This document shows, in pieces, positions 12,291 to 28,263 of a DNA stretch of 64,000 nucleotides (position 1 is its first letter; every line of letters begins with the position of its first letter). Where the stretch lies: positions 4,160,001-4,224,000 of the forward strand of contig NC_061773.1 in assembly GCF_022458985.1 (NCBI RefSeq), given 5' to 3'. The position numbers were made by a program, and so were the translations under genes. The notes under the pieces are model-generated. The model was not told the DNA's origin and ran no database searches. It was given only the letters and a program-made list of their open reading frames with translations. The DNA comes from Mugil cephalus (Eukaryota > Chordata > Actinopteri > Mugiliformes > Mugilidae).

Positions 12291-13461
12291 AACAACAGTG
12301 GCTATCTCAAAATAGGATTGGGTGTTATGTGTATGCCAAGTGTGTACAGTCAGGTCATTAGTTAACAAGGTTACACCTGTGAGTTGTCATGCCATGTAAG
12401 AGTGACGACATAGATTGGGATTAGATGCCGTAGTTGTCACCTGATGTCTTCGACACACTTTAACAACAAATGTTAACCAAATGCGGTTTAACATGGATTT
12501 TCCTTGTGGTTGATTATTGTCAATTTGTGTATTTGAGTAGAGATAAAAAAAAAAAAAAAAACTCAGTTGTAATACCTCAATAGCCGTCAGTTTTCAATAA
12601 TGTAATCTTTATATACACATAAGTCATTATTAATTTGAATGTGCTCCAAGTTAGGAGAGGAATTGGAGCACATTTTGTTGACCTATCAAACGTGAAAGGA
12701 TATAGGACATGTCCCTTTTCAATCCATCAATCTGTCATGTCTACCATGTTTTTAGTATGTTGAAGAAATCAAAGTGTGCTCATCAAAACGGGATGTTTCT
12801 GGTTGGACTTATTTTCCACTTAAAGAGTTACAGGACAACATTTGTTGTAGATGTTTTAATAAATCTTTTATACAATCTCAACATGTACATACACCTAGAT
12901 CTTATATTCTATTTTAATTTTACACAAACTTATATGTACATAGATAACAACATTAAAAAGTAACTTAACTTACAGAATAACTTGGGTACAGACAGTAAAA
13001 CGTTTCTTAAATCAATAAATATGAGAAACACTCATCTGAATTGACTGTTGGCTTCGCACCAGTAGATAAAAAAGGCCGCACATCTGCATAATGTACGTGT
13101 AACAGTGGAAAACGGTTCTGAATAACATTTCTACTCATTCATGAATAGGATTTTACTTCTGCAATGAATACAAACCATGTGGAATTGAGAACTGAGATTT
13201 CAATCTGACATTAAAAGGCAACATCTGCTAGGTAAAGCTGTACACTAAATAAACAACAGCAGCCAAAAGTATGTTCCTGTCTGAAAGACATACTGTATAT
13301 GCAGTATAAAGATTAAAGAAAACAACACTTGTTTGACAGTGACACTGAGTAGGTGGCCCTGGGCCATTGTCATTGATTTTCCCTGTTGTACAAATATCTG
13401 CTAAACTCCTACAATCATATATAATGTGTGCTATACAAGTGTGTCTGATTTCCACAGATCT

Positions 13462-16400
13462 TTATGGGTCGTCTTTGTTGACAAGTGTAATGGGTTGTGT
13501 GGTTCCTGGGCGAATTTTGAAAGTCAAGCCGTACTGATGTTTCGAGTGTACACCATTGCTGAAAAGAAGAACATATTAAGAGTGAATAGAGTACAGTAAC
13601 CAAACACTGACTTTATTGTGTTTAAAAGTGTCACATATGAACACTGAAATGTTACCTGGTGGGGGCTTTCAATGGCGACGTCTCCTGATATTTTTTGACC
13701 ACTTTTCTTTCCAGCTCCTGCATGTCCAGGGTTGCTGTTTTGTTAACGGCAGGTGCCTTTTTAGTCTGTGTTCTGGCTGTGGGTGCTGCAGGGACCTTAC
13801 TGTCTTCATCAGACAAAGGGGTGCTCCAGTCGTCATTGGTTGACTCCGCGTCCTGCACTGGAGCCATCCTTTGGTCCATTTCCAACATCTTCTTTTGCAA
13901 GATGCTCAACAGTGTGGTCTGACTGGGGGAAAGATTGGTTGATGGCAGAGTTGGGGCCAACTTGGAGTTTGTCTGGGCTTGTGACTGAGTGAGGGCGGAC
14001 TTGGGTTGTGTCTGGCTTTGTTGCTGAGTGAGGGCTGACTTGGGGGTTGCCTGGGCTTGTTGCTGAGTTGGGGTTGCCTGGGCTTGTTGCTGAGTGAGGG
14101 CAGACTTGGGTTTTGTCTGGCTTTGTTGCTGAGTGAGGGCTAATTTGGGTTTGGTCTGAATCGGTGGCTTTGGCTTGACATCAATGATGGGGGGTGGGAA
14201 TTTTGGAGCAGCAGGGGTAGTGATTTTTGGAGGAGGAGTCGGAACTTGAGTTGGAGAGAGATGGCTCACGGGTGACGCTGGTACCCTTTTCACAGGAGGA
14301 TCAGGTGGACAGATGGATGGAGGCGGCTCTACCTCCCCATCAAAATCTCCAAACTCTGGTGGTGGAGGGAGTAATGGGATATTTAACTCCTCTGTAATAT
14401 CCTGATGCTGTGACTTTGAGGGGCTTTGCTCTGTATTTTGTTTCTGCACTACTGGGTGGTTTACAGTTGACATTTGATGCTGGGTCTGTGCAGGGCTGCT
14501 GGGTGTTGCTGGAGTCTTTGGGCTTTCTTTCAGTCTGTCTTCGGTAGCAGTTAGAGAAGAGGGCACTGGGCAGACAACAAAGGAATTTGGACTCGAGTCA
14601 CTTTGTTGAATGCTTGCACTGCGCTGTTGATTTTTCTTGTCACTGTTTTCTCTTGACAGAGAGTGAACTGATCTTTGTTTCTCTCTTTCCTTAGCTGCCA
14701 TTAAAAGAGCCAGTGGTGATGCTACAGGTCCGTCTCTTGGCCCATTGGATTCACCACCCTTCATGTTGCGTAGTTTACGGTCCAATATCGGGCTGTAACT
14801 GCGACTTTGAACAGGAGAACCTTTAACTCTGTCCCTGCTGGGTTCTGAATTTTTCACTTGAGCACTGTTGACTTTCTCAAGCTGTGGAGACTTCTGGAGT
14901 GGAGACGGGAGCGGTTTGACTTTTACTTCTGGCTCTGCTGGAACCGTCACTGTTTTGGCCTCGTTCTTTAGCTCAGGTTTGGGTAATTCATTGGGTTTGG
15001 TAATTTGTACATTTTTCTTTGGCACTTGTATGTCTTTGGTTACAGGAGTTACATTGGCAGTTTTAGGTAGTGTTGGTGGTCCTTTAGGGGATTTCCCATC
15101 CACTTGAACCAGCACAGGATTAGAGTTAACAGACCCAGAATCTTCCAGGAGCAACACCTTCTTAGGTTTGGTATCACAAGCTTCATACCCACCAACAATG
15201 GGGTTCTCAGGAACATTATAAAGCTTCGCTGTGTGTTGGGGGTTGAAGGAAGACAATGTTGGCGTCTGCACAGGGGGAGGAGGTGCAGGAGTCTGTGGCG
15301 GGAGGTCAAAGCTGGGGACAGAACTATATCTCACAGGCTTGGGGGGTGGTACCTTTTGAGTCTTCTGTTGCTTTTCAACAGGTGGTGGTGGTGGGGCAAA
15401 CTTTGGATGCTGAGGAACTTTTTCAGCTGGAGGGCTACAAATGGGTATGGATGATCCAGAGCTAGAGGAGCAAACAGATGGAGGTTTCGGGGGAGCCATT
15501 GGTGGTGGTTTTAAGCAGGAGAAATCCTCTTGGTCTATGGATGGTGCTAATGAGGGAGTCTTTGGAGCAGGCATGGAGGGAGGCTGAATGTTTTCCAAGT
15601 CTAGACTGTTTAGGTCACCCATGAAGTCTGGCGGAGGAGGGATAAATGTCCCTGGAGGCGGTGGAGGTGCCATGGAAGGAGGAGGAGGAACAAATATTTC
15701 TCCTTCCACAAGGTCAGGAATAGATATAACAGATCCATTGGACAAGCGATCACTACCAACTATGGAAGCAAAGGACAAAGTATAACTAGTTAACTGATGT
15801 GCCGCTGCGTCATATTGTAGCATTTACATAGTGTTGACCTTAAGTCAGGTCCAAATATATTTGACACTTACATACAATTGTAAAAGTTTACAACGTCCCC
15901 TTTATCCAGGGACACAAAAATCATTTTACTCAGTTGCTTTTTTATGCCTTGCACTATGGTCATGATCTGATCTGATTTTTATGTTTGTGTTTAATTGACT
16001 TTTGAGGCTTGTGCCTGCTCTTTATAGTTGATTCAGCTACTATACAAAATATCAACCTCCAACAGAGTGTTCACTTGGCTGGATGTTGTGTTGTTTTTTT
16101 TCTTTCCCGTGAAAAGTGGACCACTGTTTACTTTTTGTTTCTCTTAATGCTGCTCTGATGGATTTGATTTGGTTTTGCAGCCTGTTTCAGAGCTTGTTTG
16201 AACACGTTTTATAGGTTGACAGAAATTCTTTCCAAATTTATATGTGACACTTGGATCTTTCACTTATTTCATTGAAGAGGAAGTAATGAAGAAATATCTC
16301 ACAACCGTGCATGAAGCTTCTTTTGAAAATAGTGGGATCATTATATAATTTTAAATTCATTACGTTTTGGTAAAGAACCAGGTGTCCACAAACATATGGA

Positions 16401-19400
16401 TCTAACTACCGTACTGTGTGTACAATGGGTGAAACCTTCGCTATCTCAGTAACAATAAAACTACTAATTTGAACGTCTTAACAATGAAAGAGAGGTATAA
16501 GAAAACCTAAAGCAGTTCACTGAATGAAAATCAATATTTTCCACTGCTGTCGATAAATGCAAACACTCCCATTATGCAAACATTCTTGCCATCTGGTATG
16601 CCTGCTTGGATATTTTCAGGTAGGTCATTGAGCAATTGAATCTGGACAAACATTTACCCGCCCCACAATGACCTTTCAACTGAGGATAGGCACCAGTAAT
16701 TACTGTTGTCCTTCACACTTGCGTTAAACCTAAAGAACATAATGGATGCTCACCTGAACCATTGATCCGAGGACCATTGACAGGAGGCAGAACGGGGACT
16801 TTGGGTGTCGGGACGGCAAACCCATGGAAACTGTCCATCGAGGACTGGGAGGAAGAAATGCACAAAAAACATGGTTCAAAAACAGCAGAAAAGATAAGAT
16901 AAAGTCTACATTCAGTTTAGGAAAGTATTCACTCCGGAGGTGAACGAACCAGTTCTCAGCTAAGCTGTCAGTGTTCCTTGAGAACAGGTTAACATGTTCA
17001 ACGCTTGTTGCAGTACAAATACAAACAGGGAACAAAATTTGTTGCCAAATAATTTCATGTGCTGTCAGTATTACAAGTAACAGTCACAATAGCAGTTCAT
17101 AAACGTCTCTAAACCAGCATTATCATACATTCTGTACGACTCTGCACCAAAATGTACGACCTTAAGGCTTGTGACGGTAAAGCTTTTTTTTTGCACCACA
17201 CATTCACATATTTTAGTAAGGAGGAACGCTCAGTGAATCAGAGGATACACCTATTATTCATCACAATGTCTGTTGTTCTAGTGGGACCGGCTGAGAAAAT
17301 CACAGGCTGTCACTTAGATACCTGTGTTTGTGTTTGTGCGTGTGTGAGAAAGAAAGAGAGACGGAGAGGAAAAAAAAAGACAGACGTGGAAAGTGTTGCC
17401 CTTCTCTTCACAACCCATACGCCACCAAAAATAAACACAGGCGGTGTTGACACAATACAAAACCATTGGACTTGACAGGGTGCACGACCTTCAAAAAGGG
17501 AGGAAATCATTACAACATATCTTGATACCAGTCGTGATACCAGCTCCTTCGAGTAATCGACTAATAATTACAGCTAAAGCAAGTAGCTCATAGTAGCTTA
17601 GCTAGTTTTAAGAAATCCACGTGGTTATGAACTAGTGCTAAAATGAAACTAATCTCATTTATTTTGTGTGCAAATCCAACTGCATTTTAGGAACAGAGAC
17701 ATCTAAGAATTAAAAAAAAAAAAAAATCTCAGATATCACCTTCAGTTACACTCTTTAGCTACTCTGAAAGGTATGAGGGTTGCGTCACAGGCTGAGGGCG
17801 TGTCCCTGGAGACGGCTGCATGGTCCACATTTGCTTGCTCGCTCCCCACGCAGTGACTCACTTTCATCAGTCGCAGCTAGTTACGAGTTGTCCCTGCCTA
17901 TGTGCCGCTGGGTGTGCCACCTTTACATGCCAAAGACGCATTCACATAACACTCCCAAAACACTGAGGTGAGGCATGTGAACCGAAAGTTTGGATGAGCT
18001 GTTCATCTATATTTGCACCATGACAGTGTAGAGGGAGGCCTGACTGTCAATATCTGAACATGTTGTCTAGTGTAGGAGTTGTTGTTTTTTTCTTTAAACT
18101 TTTTTGAAATAGCCACATGAGTATTAGTAATATGTCAGGAAAGTATACAGGGATAGCTACACTTAAAATACACAATGGTGAAAGACTTAATGCCTAAAAC
18201 AAAATTCCAGAATTTCCAGAATAAATACCAAAGAATTATTTTCAGCAAAATGCACTTTCTAAAGCAAAACTCTTTTTCTTTTTATCTCCTCCTCATCTGT
18301 CATAGGCCCAACCTGGACACTTTTCATACATGTGAATATTGGCCTCAATCAATGTATTGAACCAATTGCTTCTAAATTAAATTGCCTATAAATTGCTTAT
18401 TGCGTATAAAATCGTATTCTTATAAGTAACTAGTAATTGATGAATAAAAATAGGTAGAATATCTCCTCTGAAATGTTGTATTAAATGGAGGTAAAGTCAG
18501 CCACAATTAAATCAGAGCTAAACTGAAGTCCATGTCTGTCTGTTTGTGTGTGACTACAAAATTCTTCCGGTGAATGTTATTTTGCAGCCTGACTCTCGTC
18601 CTGCAGTGTGCTGTGACCTGTGGAATAGCCACCATGTCGGTAACCACCTTTACTTCGGACAACGTGGTGTGATAACATACTGAGTTGCATCATCTTCCAC
18701 GTTGCATATTATCATTCCAAGAAAAATGTGAGCGTTATCACTCCCACAAGAGAGGTCAGAAAAGTCGGAAAGAAAAAAAAAGGCTTTCAGTGAACAGACT
18801 GTGATGGCTCTGAGTGAACACTGAGCTGTCCGTTATCAGGCCATTTGCATCTGCAGATGCCGTACAGATGCAAATCACATGTTATTTCATATCAGAAAAC
18901 TCAATACGAACCGTGAAGCTTTGTTTAGATACTCACAGAATGATGCTTCACCGTGGGTCTGGCCCGCACACTAGCAGTCCCCGACTCAGGGATGGCAGCC
19001 GACTGCGCCACAAACTCCACATGGTCTGAGGAAAATAAAAGCAAGTCAGCGGGTCAAGAAAAAATAAACAGAAAGACACAGCGAGTCATTGTAATGATAA
19101 TAATGACATATAATATCTTCCTCCATAGTAGTTTTCAGTCAACAAGATGATTTACTGTGTATAAAATTGACTGAAGATGACTGAAGTATTTATGTTTCGT
19201 CACTATGTCCAAGTGAGAGCTCAAACAACTGAACTTACAGTAACACAACACGTGGCATATGACGCATTCGTATGCTACATTCGTATTCATAAAGTTTATC
19301 ATGCGGCACATCCAAACAGATTATGTTGTGGCTTTTAATAATGATTTGAAACGTCTTCATCTGTCTATTGTTTGTACCATGAACAGTGGAGCACAGTGGT

Positions 19401-21028
19401 CTTCAAATTTCAAGTCAGAAAAGTTCATAGCAGTGGAAATTATCTGAAAACAAGACCAGATTCTCACACCAGTCTCTACTGAGTTAGTTTAAGGAGCACT
19501 GAGGCCAAGAAAAAGCTACTGCTGCAGATAGATCTCTGCTTAGCTTAATATGTAGAAGCACAAAGACGTTCCAGGGCATCTACGAAAACCTTCTGCTGAG
19601 CTATAGGATACCTCATGATGTGAGAGTTCACCAGGGTCGACTAGAGAAAAAGAAACTAAAAACCTATACATTCCTCTGCTGCTCATTTCACTGTCAGTCA
19701 CTGTCTGTTTGTCCATTAAGTGACTGATGACAGACACTTGTCACTGAACACCACTTAGTCTGTGTGCTCTGTCAGCCCTCTGAGGGAACACTTCTCATCA
19801 TGGCCGGCATCACGGAGAGAGTGACTGAAGGGCACGACACTATAATAAATCCAGACGTCCCTGTGTTGTTTGCGTACTTCAGATGAAAAGGAAACTCGGG
19901 GAATCAGCAAATCAGCGTGAAGGAATTGACTGTGGTGTAAAACCAGTCTGACCAAATGATCCTTTTCCCTATTGTGTCCCTCACTGATTTAAATAGACAA
20001 ATGTTCTCACTTGTATTTGCTGCTTTGCATAGCAATTGCTCTCTTTTTTCTCGCTTTGTCCAGTCAAATGGAACTAATGTCACGTACAGGTGAGCAACAT
20101 ACCAGTAAACTGATATGGACATATGAAAGTGGACACTCTGAGGGATTTGGGGTATTGATATATTACACAGCATATTACCAAATTAAGCTTTTAAGCTGGT
20201 GTTTGATGTGTAAATAGAACAAACATACATCATATGACTCATATAGCGGTAGCTCTGTTTTTTCAGTAGTTTGTCCAATCAAGGTCCACTTCCTATCTTT
20301 TTCAGGTGGCAGTGTTTGGTGTTTATATTGTGTTTATGTTCTTAGGGTAATAAAGCGTTCCAGATCCTAAAATGAGTGTATTCACATGAAGTGTTAAAGC
20401 ACAGATTTTCGGATTGCTCCTCCACCTTACCATTAGATTAAATAACACTGGGCGATGTCGCAGTCACTGTCGGATATTGTCTTGCTGTGTGTTTGAGGAA
20501 AAGTCTGAGTCACATAAACTACACCCAGGCTGTGACTGAACAGGTCCAATCTGTCAGTAAAGCGCACTGATTACAAACTGTGGTTTTTCAGTGCCACATG
20601 AATTCCCAAGTATGGGATCTTAGTGAAGATCGTTAAGATCTAAATTGACTCAATTTATAAGTGTGTAGAAAGTTAGAGAGGTGTGTAGAAAGAGGTCACC
20701 CGGATGTTTTTCACCTTAAAGAAGTGTTTCATATTTTGCAGCTACCTGCTCACCACATCATTAAAAACACTAACCGACACTGTTGCAACAAACGCCCACT
20801 AAGACTCATTTATATCATTAGTTGTGAAGTACATATTTGAGCTTTGTGGGAGCGAGGTTTTCCATTTCAACTCTAAGTCCAAAGGTCGTGTTATTTTTCC
20901 GTGCTCTCTGTTATGTTCTAAAGTACAGGCCTGTCCGCAGTGCACTTACCCATATCCTTCATCTTGACACCGGTGTCGAAAAGAGACTGGTTCTTCCGAC
21001 CCAGAAAATTCAGCGCGCCCCTCTTCAT
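13462..21028 (-). CDS. c6orf132: Homolog of human C6orf132, proline-rich protein
   Basis: Function not established. Coding exons in transcript order: 21028-20950, 19025-18937, 16844-16754, 15759-13656, 13558-13462. They join in frame to 819 residues. The assignment rests on three things. Exon 2 reads PESGTASVRARPTVK, close to human ESGTATLKARP. Exon 3 reads HGFAVPTPKVP, close to human HGLAVPTPSVP. The gene also adjoins a guca1a-type gene, as on human 6p21.1. The large exon 4 encodes a low-complexity protein: FVPPPPSMAPPPPPGTF near its start, many PPxP and KPPxP motifs suited to SH3, WW or EVH1 partners, a serine-rich middle, and a QQQ-rich tandem repeat (13960-14150). A conserved-looking C-terminus (YGLTFKIRPGTTQPITLV) lies in the last exon. 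The start is the first ATG of exon 1, MKRGALNFLGRKNQSLFDTG. The intron upstream of the large exon is open in frame, so a single-exon reading would be wrong. Confidence 0.85.
13960..14150 (-). repeat. In-frame tandem repeat in c6orf132 exon 4
   Basis: About four degenerate units of roughly 48 bp encode variants of KPKSALTQQQSQT, some shortened to TQQQAQATP. Neighbouring units are nearly identical at the DNA level, which suggests recent slippage or unequal exchange. Confidence 0.85.
15760..20949 (-). other. c6orf132 introns: no further exons recognised
   Basis: This covers introns 15760-16753, 16845-18936 and 19026-20949, separated by the two small exons listed with the gene. They are AT-rich with TG-rich runs near 17310-17350 and A/T runs. 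No other gene or recognisable transposon was seen. Open frames here have no coding character. Confidence 0.5.
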
Positions 21029-23135
21029 CGTTATTAACTGGCTGAGGTGTAGATATGAGAATCTTCGATCCAGGGATCCCTCATCGGAGCATGTCTGATC
21101 GGTAAAGTAAATCCGAGGTCAAGGGCGCAAGAGGCGGACTTTGGCGACAGGTGCACCTCCGTCCTCCAGGTAAATCTGACTCCAGCGGTTTGGTGCAAAC
21201 TTTTCGGGACAGGCGGAGAAAATGGAGCAAACCCCGCCCACTGCCTTTTCACACTACCTCCCTGTCTCTGTACACTCCCAGCAGGTGAGGCCTCGGTTCT
21301 CCTATTCAGCCGCATTCCTGCACAAATCTCACCTTAAAGACACGCAACTGGAGTCTCAAGTCGTCAGTAGATCCCCTGCCATCATCCTGTGGTCTGGAGC
21401 TGGCAGGACTCGCTGAGTGAGCGTTGTTTGGTTTTATTAACAACCAACAAACAAATTAGAATCATATTTAAGGAACTTTACAGCATCTAGCCAAAAGAAG
21501 AAAAAAAAAAACTAAACGAACTTGTTTTTAGCTTTGATTTCCATCAGGAAATAAGATGTTGATCAGGAACGAACCTGTATATTTTATCTGTCATGGTGGT
21601 AAAAGTGTAATAAAACAACTCTTCTGCTCACAAAGCAGCTCAGGCGCTACAATAAAATACACCAGGTACCAATCAGGATGTTAAACGCAATATGTTCATG
21701 CACACAAACAGAGTTTAAGAGGGTTTATGGTTGTAGGTCAAAACATAGCCATCTGCATGTCTTCCTTTCCTTTCCTTTCCTGTTTCTTTTCATGGGGGCC
21801 CAAATAATTTCTTGGTTTTGCCTTTCCCTGATGGTACACTCCTCATTAAACACTGATTTAAAGTAACTCTTTCTCCTTAATGTTACTTTCACTTTTAGTT
21901 TATTTGTCCCAGAAGAGAATATGTTCCACGCACTGCATGTGTGGTGTAACATAACCAGTAGGTCTTCAGCGTTTCATCACATATAGGTCATCTTCCTGGT
22001 TTTACTTACTTACTTGTAGTGTGAGTATTTTAATAATCTGGCATTGTCCGAATGAGCTTTCCAACTCTGTGTGATGCACACGGGCACCTAATATACCATC
22101 ATATACAACAAGGAAGAATTCAAGATTATTTTGCACATTTTTAAATAAAGTAGAATAAAATTAAAATAAACTAAGTCTAGCGAAGGTTCTAAAAGTACTA
22201 TCCTATGCAGACATGAAAAGCCAAACCATGGAGCACTATAAAAATAAAAATGAATACTTAAACCAATGTAGTCCCTATAGATTAGTTCTCTAATTAAAGT
22301 TTAAACATGAAATATGTCTAAATTTTTATTATATGCTTTTATTATCAGTCTGCATCATTGCTGAGGTATAACCCGACATGCCGTCACTTACTTCAGTAGC
22401 ATGTGACCCGTATAAGCTGGATAACTGCAGAGATGAAGTTGAGGAGCCTTGACTAAAGAGGATCAGAAATCCTCCGTGGCTGATCTGACCCCTGAGCGGA
22501 GACCCTACAACAACTGCCACCAGCAGCACAGCTCATTGCCCTACAGCAGAGGAGGATACAGTTAGTTATCTGTTTACATGTAACACCAAAGCAAAGATTG
22601 TGACATTTTATCAGGTACTACTCACTTTATATTACAGCTACAGTTAATGTGCGACTATGAAGTTTCGTATCGTTAACCTAACAGCATAATTGCTTAAGTC
22701 TTTCTTGACTTACTGTTACTGTTACCTACTGTTTGTTGTTTTCCAAAAATGATCAAATATGACTCAAGTAATTATGCTGTTAGGTATATAATGGTATACT
22801 GGTTTATAAGACTTAAAAACTAAAACTGGTTCATCAACAGTGATAAGAGCTGAAATATTCTGAAAGAAAATACTACCCTTAAAACAAAGCTGTTTTTGTC
22901 GTCATTATAGAAGAATATTTTTTTGTATTCGCCTCCTCTCATCTTTTTGCTTTTTTCTCTCTTTTTCTGTCTCTCCTCTGCCCTCCTAAAGCAGATGGCT
23001 CCATATCAGTTGGGTTCTACTGAAGGCTTCTTCCTATTTAAATAAGGGTCACGTCAATGCTTCTTCTTGTGGATTCAGACTGTGGGATTGTGGGTTCTGC
23101 AAAGCATTTTGAACCAATCTGCTTACTGATGCGCA

Positions 23136-23530
23136 TCGATCGGCCACAACATTAAAACCACCAAGAGATGAGGAGTAAATAACACTGACCATCTTGAGAC
23201 AAGTCATTGTTCTGCTGGGAAACGTTTGGACCTGGTATGTGGATGTTACATAAACATGTAGCACACACCTAGACCAGACCAGACACCCCCACCCCATGGC
23301 AATGACACTCCTTGATGACAGCAGGATGCAGCCTGACACAGACACACGCACACAGAAGCACTTTAGGAACAACTCAAAACACACACACACACACACACCA
23401 AAAAATAAATAAAAAAACACACATGAAGAACAGTACAAGACCTGGTCTCCAAATTCAACATCTGTGGGATGATCCACAGACCCCCACTAATAACACAATA
23501 TTAAGTCATAATGTTATGGAGATCAGTGGA
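23136..23530 (+). mobile_element. Dispersed non-autonomous TIR element, copy B
   Basis: Starts gatcggccacaacattaaaa and ends near taatgttatggagatcagtg. It shares the block order of copy A, including 'acactgaccatcttgaga', 'ccccatggcaatgacactcc' and 'tctgtgggatgatccacaga'. An internal CA run is at about 23378-23398. Confidence 0.75.
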
Positions 23531-23627
23531 AACTGAATGCGTTGTGAATGAATTCTGAATTGAATGTGTCTGGAAGTAAGTGGTCGTCTGTTCATGTGTT
23601 TGATAAGATGACCATGCATCCACCATG

Positions 23628-23763
<136 letters not shown>

Positions 23764-24824
23764 CGATCGATCGATCAGGGTTAGGGTAGGTCAGGGTTAT
23801 CCATGATTGACAACAGTTTGTTTGTTGTGTCCTCTACCACCACTCCTACAAAGACTTGTGGCAACATAAGGGTATGATTATGTAACTGTGACAAGTTATT
23901 TATGTGTTTGCAATTTGATACTTTCAGAGCATTTTGCTCATCTATTTGAGTTTGATCTTAAATGTAGAATGACTCATATTCACATTTAAATATAGTCTGA
24001 AATTAGAGAAGCGAACAAGATTGTTTAAATATTTGTGGCATCCAGAAAACTCGTCAGACGTTTTTTTCTTCCCTCGGCCGCAGTCACATTGTTCCTGTCA
24101 CTGCATTTGTCTGTCGCACCTAAATCTAGTTGTCCTGGAGACAAACGAGACTGGTCCGTCCAGTTCCTGTGTCCTTGATTGTAATTCAGCTGTGCAGGCT
24201 GATGCAGGCTGAAATGTGAAGAATGTGCTGGCGTGAGCCTTTAATGTTTTACCTGCTTTGCAGCACTGAACATAATGTGTAGATTTTCCCAGGATGAACC
24301 AGGCGGTAACAGTTGTGCATGTCATGAGCTCTTTGTTCAGGGGACTATCACCACATTGTGATTATGCTGTGAGGAGACAAACCATACCTTTTTATTTTGT
24401 ATTAACGAATAAAATGGCATCACACGTTTAATAAATGTTTTATTTTTGTGTAAACATGACAGTGTACTGACGGGAGATTGCATCAATTTGTCAGTTTTAG
24501 TTTTGTATTTTCTCGTAATATTGGGAACAAACCACAAGGAGAAAGTATAGACACAGCTCACAGTATGTTTCCTAAAGTAAAAGGAAATGAAAACCAAAAA
24601 GACCAGAAACTGTTTTGCATTCCATTATAATGAGACGTGACTTTATTGGAACTGGAAAGGAAACTACAGATGATATCTGACCTTAATTTATTGTGTGTAG
24701 AAGAATGTGTGCAGTCACCACGACTGCAATGTATGGCATGTTTTAATTTTCTCCAGTTCCTGGAAAGAAGTGTTCACAAGAATAACTATGTAAAACTACA
24801 CAGTCCTTTTATTCCTATTTTCAT

Positions 24825-25060
24825 CTTATATAACCCTCACATAAGCCTGAACAGGTCTCCAGTCTATCTGAGGGCTGACACAGAGAGACAGACAAAGATT
24901 CGCTCTTACACTCACACCTATAGAATCACCAGTTAACCCAATGAGCATGTCTTTGGATGGTGGGAGGAAGCTGGAATTTCCGGGAACCCACGCAGAACAT
25001 GCAAACTTTACACAGAACGGCCCCAGTTGGAATCTTGCTGTGAGGCATCAGCATTGTTGT
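24825..25060 (+). repeat. Fish interspersed repeat fragment (probable LINE 3' part)
   Basis: Contains 'agaatcaccagttaaccca', 'gtctttggatggtgggagga' and 'acccacgcagaacatgcaaa', a phrase set common in fish genomes. A second partial copy is at 25665-25790 and a third at about 63430-63660. The family name is not certain. Confidence 0.6.
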
Positions 25061-26303
25061 GTCTTGCCGTAACGCAACATGTGATGATTATTGATTGATT
25101 TCTTGGCGAGTGCGCAAGCAGGTGGAAGATCTAGTCAGTAACGATAAAGATTTAAGACAAGGAGATTTATGAAAGCTGTCAAATATTTAGAACAATGATG
25201 TTTTCATGCCAATAAAAAAAGAAGAAGAAGAAGAAGAAAATGAGTTGTGGTAAGTCTTTTGGTTTTCCAACTTTAGTCCAGAGGCACTGTTGTTAAACTT
25301 CTTAAAAAATGTCATGTTGCATTTTACATTTGAACTTGAACATACCCCTGAGTTTAACTTTCCTTTTCACCTTGGTGTCACCGGCCCACTGAGGTTCAGT
25401 TTGGGTCGATTTCCACCTTAACACAACAGACTCACTGAACTGGAACATCAGGCTGTCAGCTGACCGACTGACCTGCAGGTAGCTCCAGCTCTGGACCTCG
25501 ATTTCACCTCTGGTGCAATGACGGTACACTGATATTCCACAAGCCTTTGTGACATTTGCTTCAGAGATTAATAGATTAATTGTGATCACTTGATCTGCTG
25601 ATTCTTTATATTGCACCATGTTTAGAGAAGCAGCTTGGGTCTGAACAGCCGCAACCTGTGACACAGCCCATTTAGAATCACCAATGAACCTAATGAGCAT
25701 GTCTTTGGACGGTGGGAGGAAACAGGAGTACCTGGAGAGAACCCACCCAGACACAAGGTGAACATGCAAAAAAAAAAAAAGGTCTCAGATTTCAATTTAG
25801 TGGTGCTTTAGACACTCCGATCTGTTAGCAAGAGATGCCAAAAATGAGAGGGTGAACAAATACTAATAATAAAAAAAAGCTCAGATGAGATAATTTCTTG
25901 TCAGTAACAACCAAAGTACAAAGACCAACCCGAAGTTTAACGACATGAATATATCATACGATGATGTGAAGTCAATATTCCTCTCGATATGAACAGATAA
26001 ATAAGCAGCAATAACTGATCTGACACATTAATTTTAGTCATTTGGGGTGCTCTCAGGCAGCAGGGTTTTTTTAAGCTCCTTGGTCTCTTTAGCTAAGTCT
26101 TTGCTGGCGAACAAAGTGGATTACAACTTCTGAGCTTTCCTCACAGACGCACAGAAAGATAATTGGCCCATGCCTCCTGGAGATCCCCCCTGCTTGTAAA
26201 CAGTTGTCTCAGTCTGCGTGCTGATGTAGCTGCTCGGCGGACGAGGCACAGTCCGACTATGGTTTCTGCTACGTGAGTTTCTTTTTCTCTTTAGAAAGCA
26301 GCC

Positions 26304-28263
<1,960 letters not shown>

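Larger units (their letters stand above)
11541..13461. other. Convergent spacer: wdr77 3' UTR, repeat copy, c6orf132 3' UTR
   Basis: wdr77 (plus) and c6orf132 (minus) converge here. The first ~250 bp look like wdr77 3' UTR. A dispersed TIR element occupies 11906-12290. The 12600-13461 part is AT-rich and is probably the c6orf132 3' UTR; TTTAAT motifs near 12855 and 12915 could serve as minus-strand ATTAAA signals. No coding exon was seen. Confidence 0.5.

Noticed and set aside
15760-15823. N-terminal extension of the large c6orf132 frame (starts MLQYDAAAHQL)
   Set aside because: This is intron sequence. A clear acceptor at 15759/15760 joins the exon to the upstream exon in the right phase, and the upstream exons carry the conserved N-terminus.
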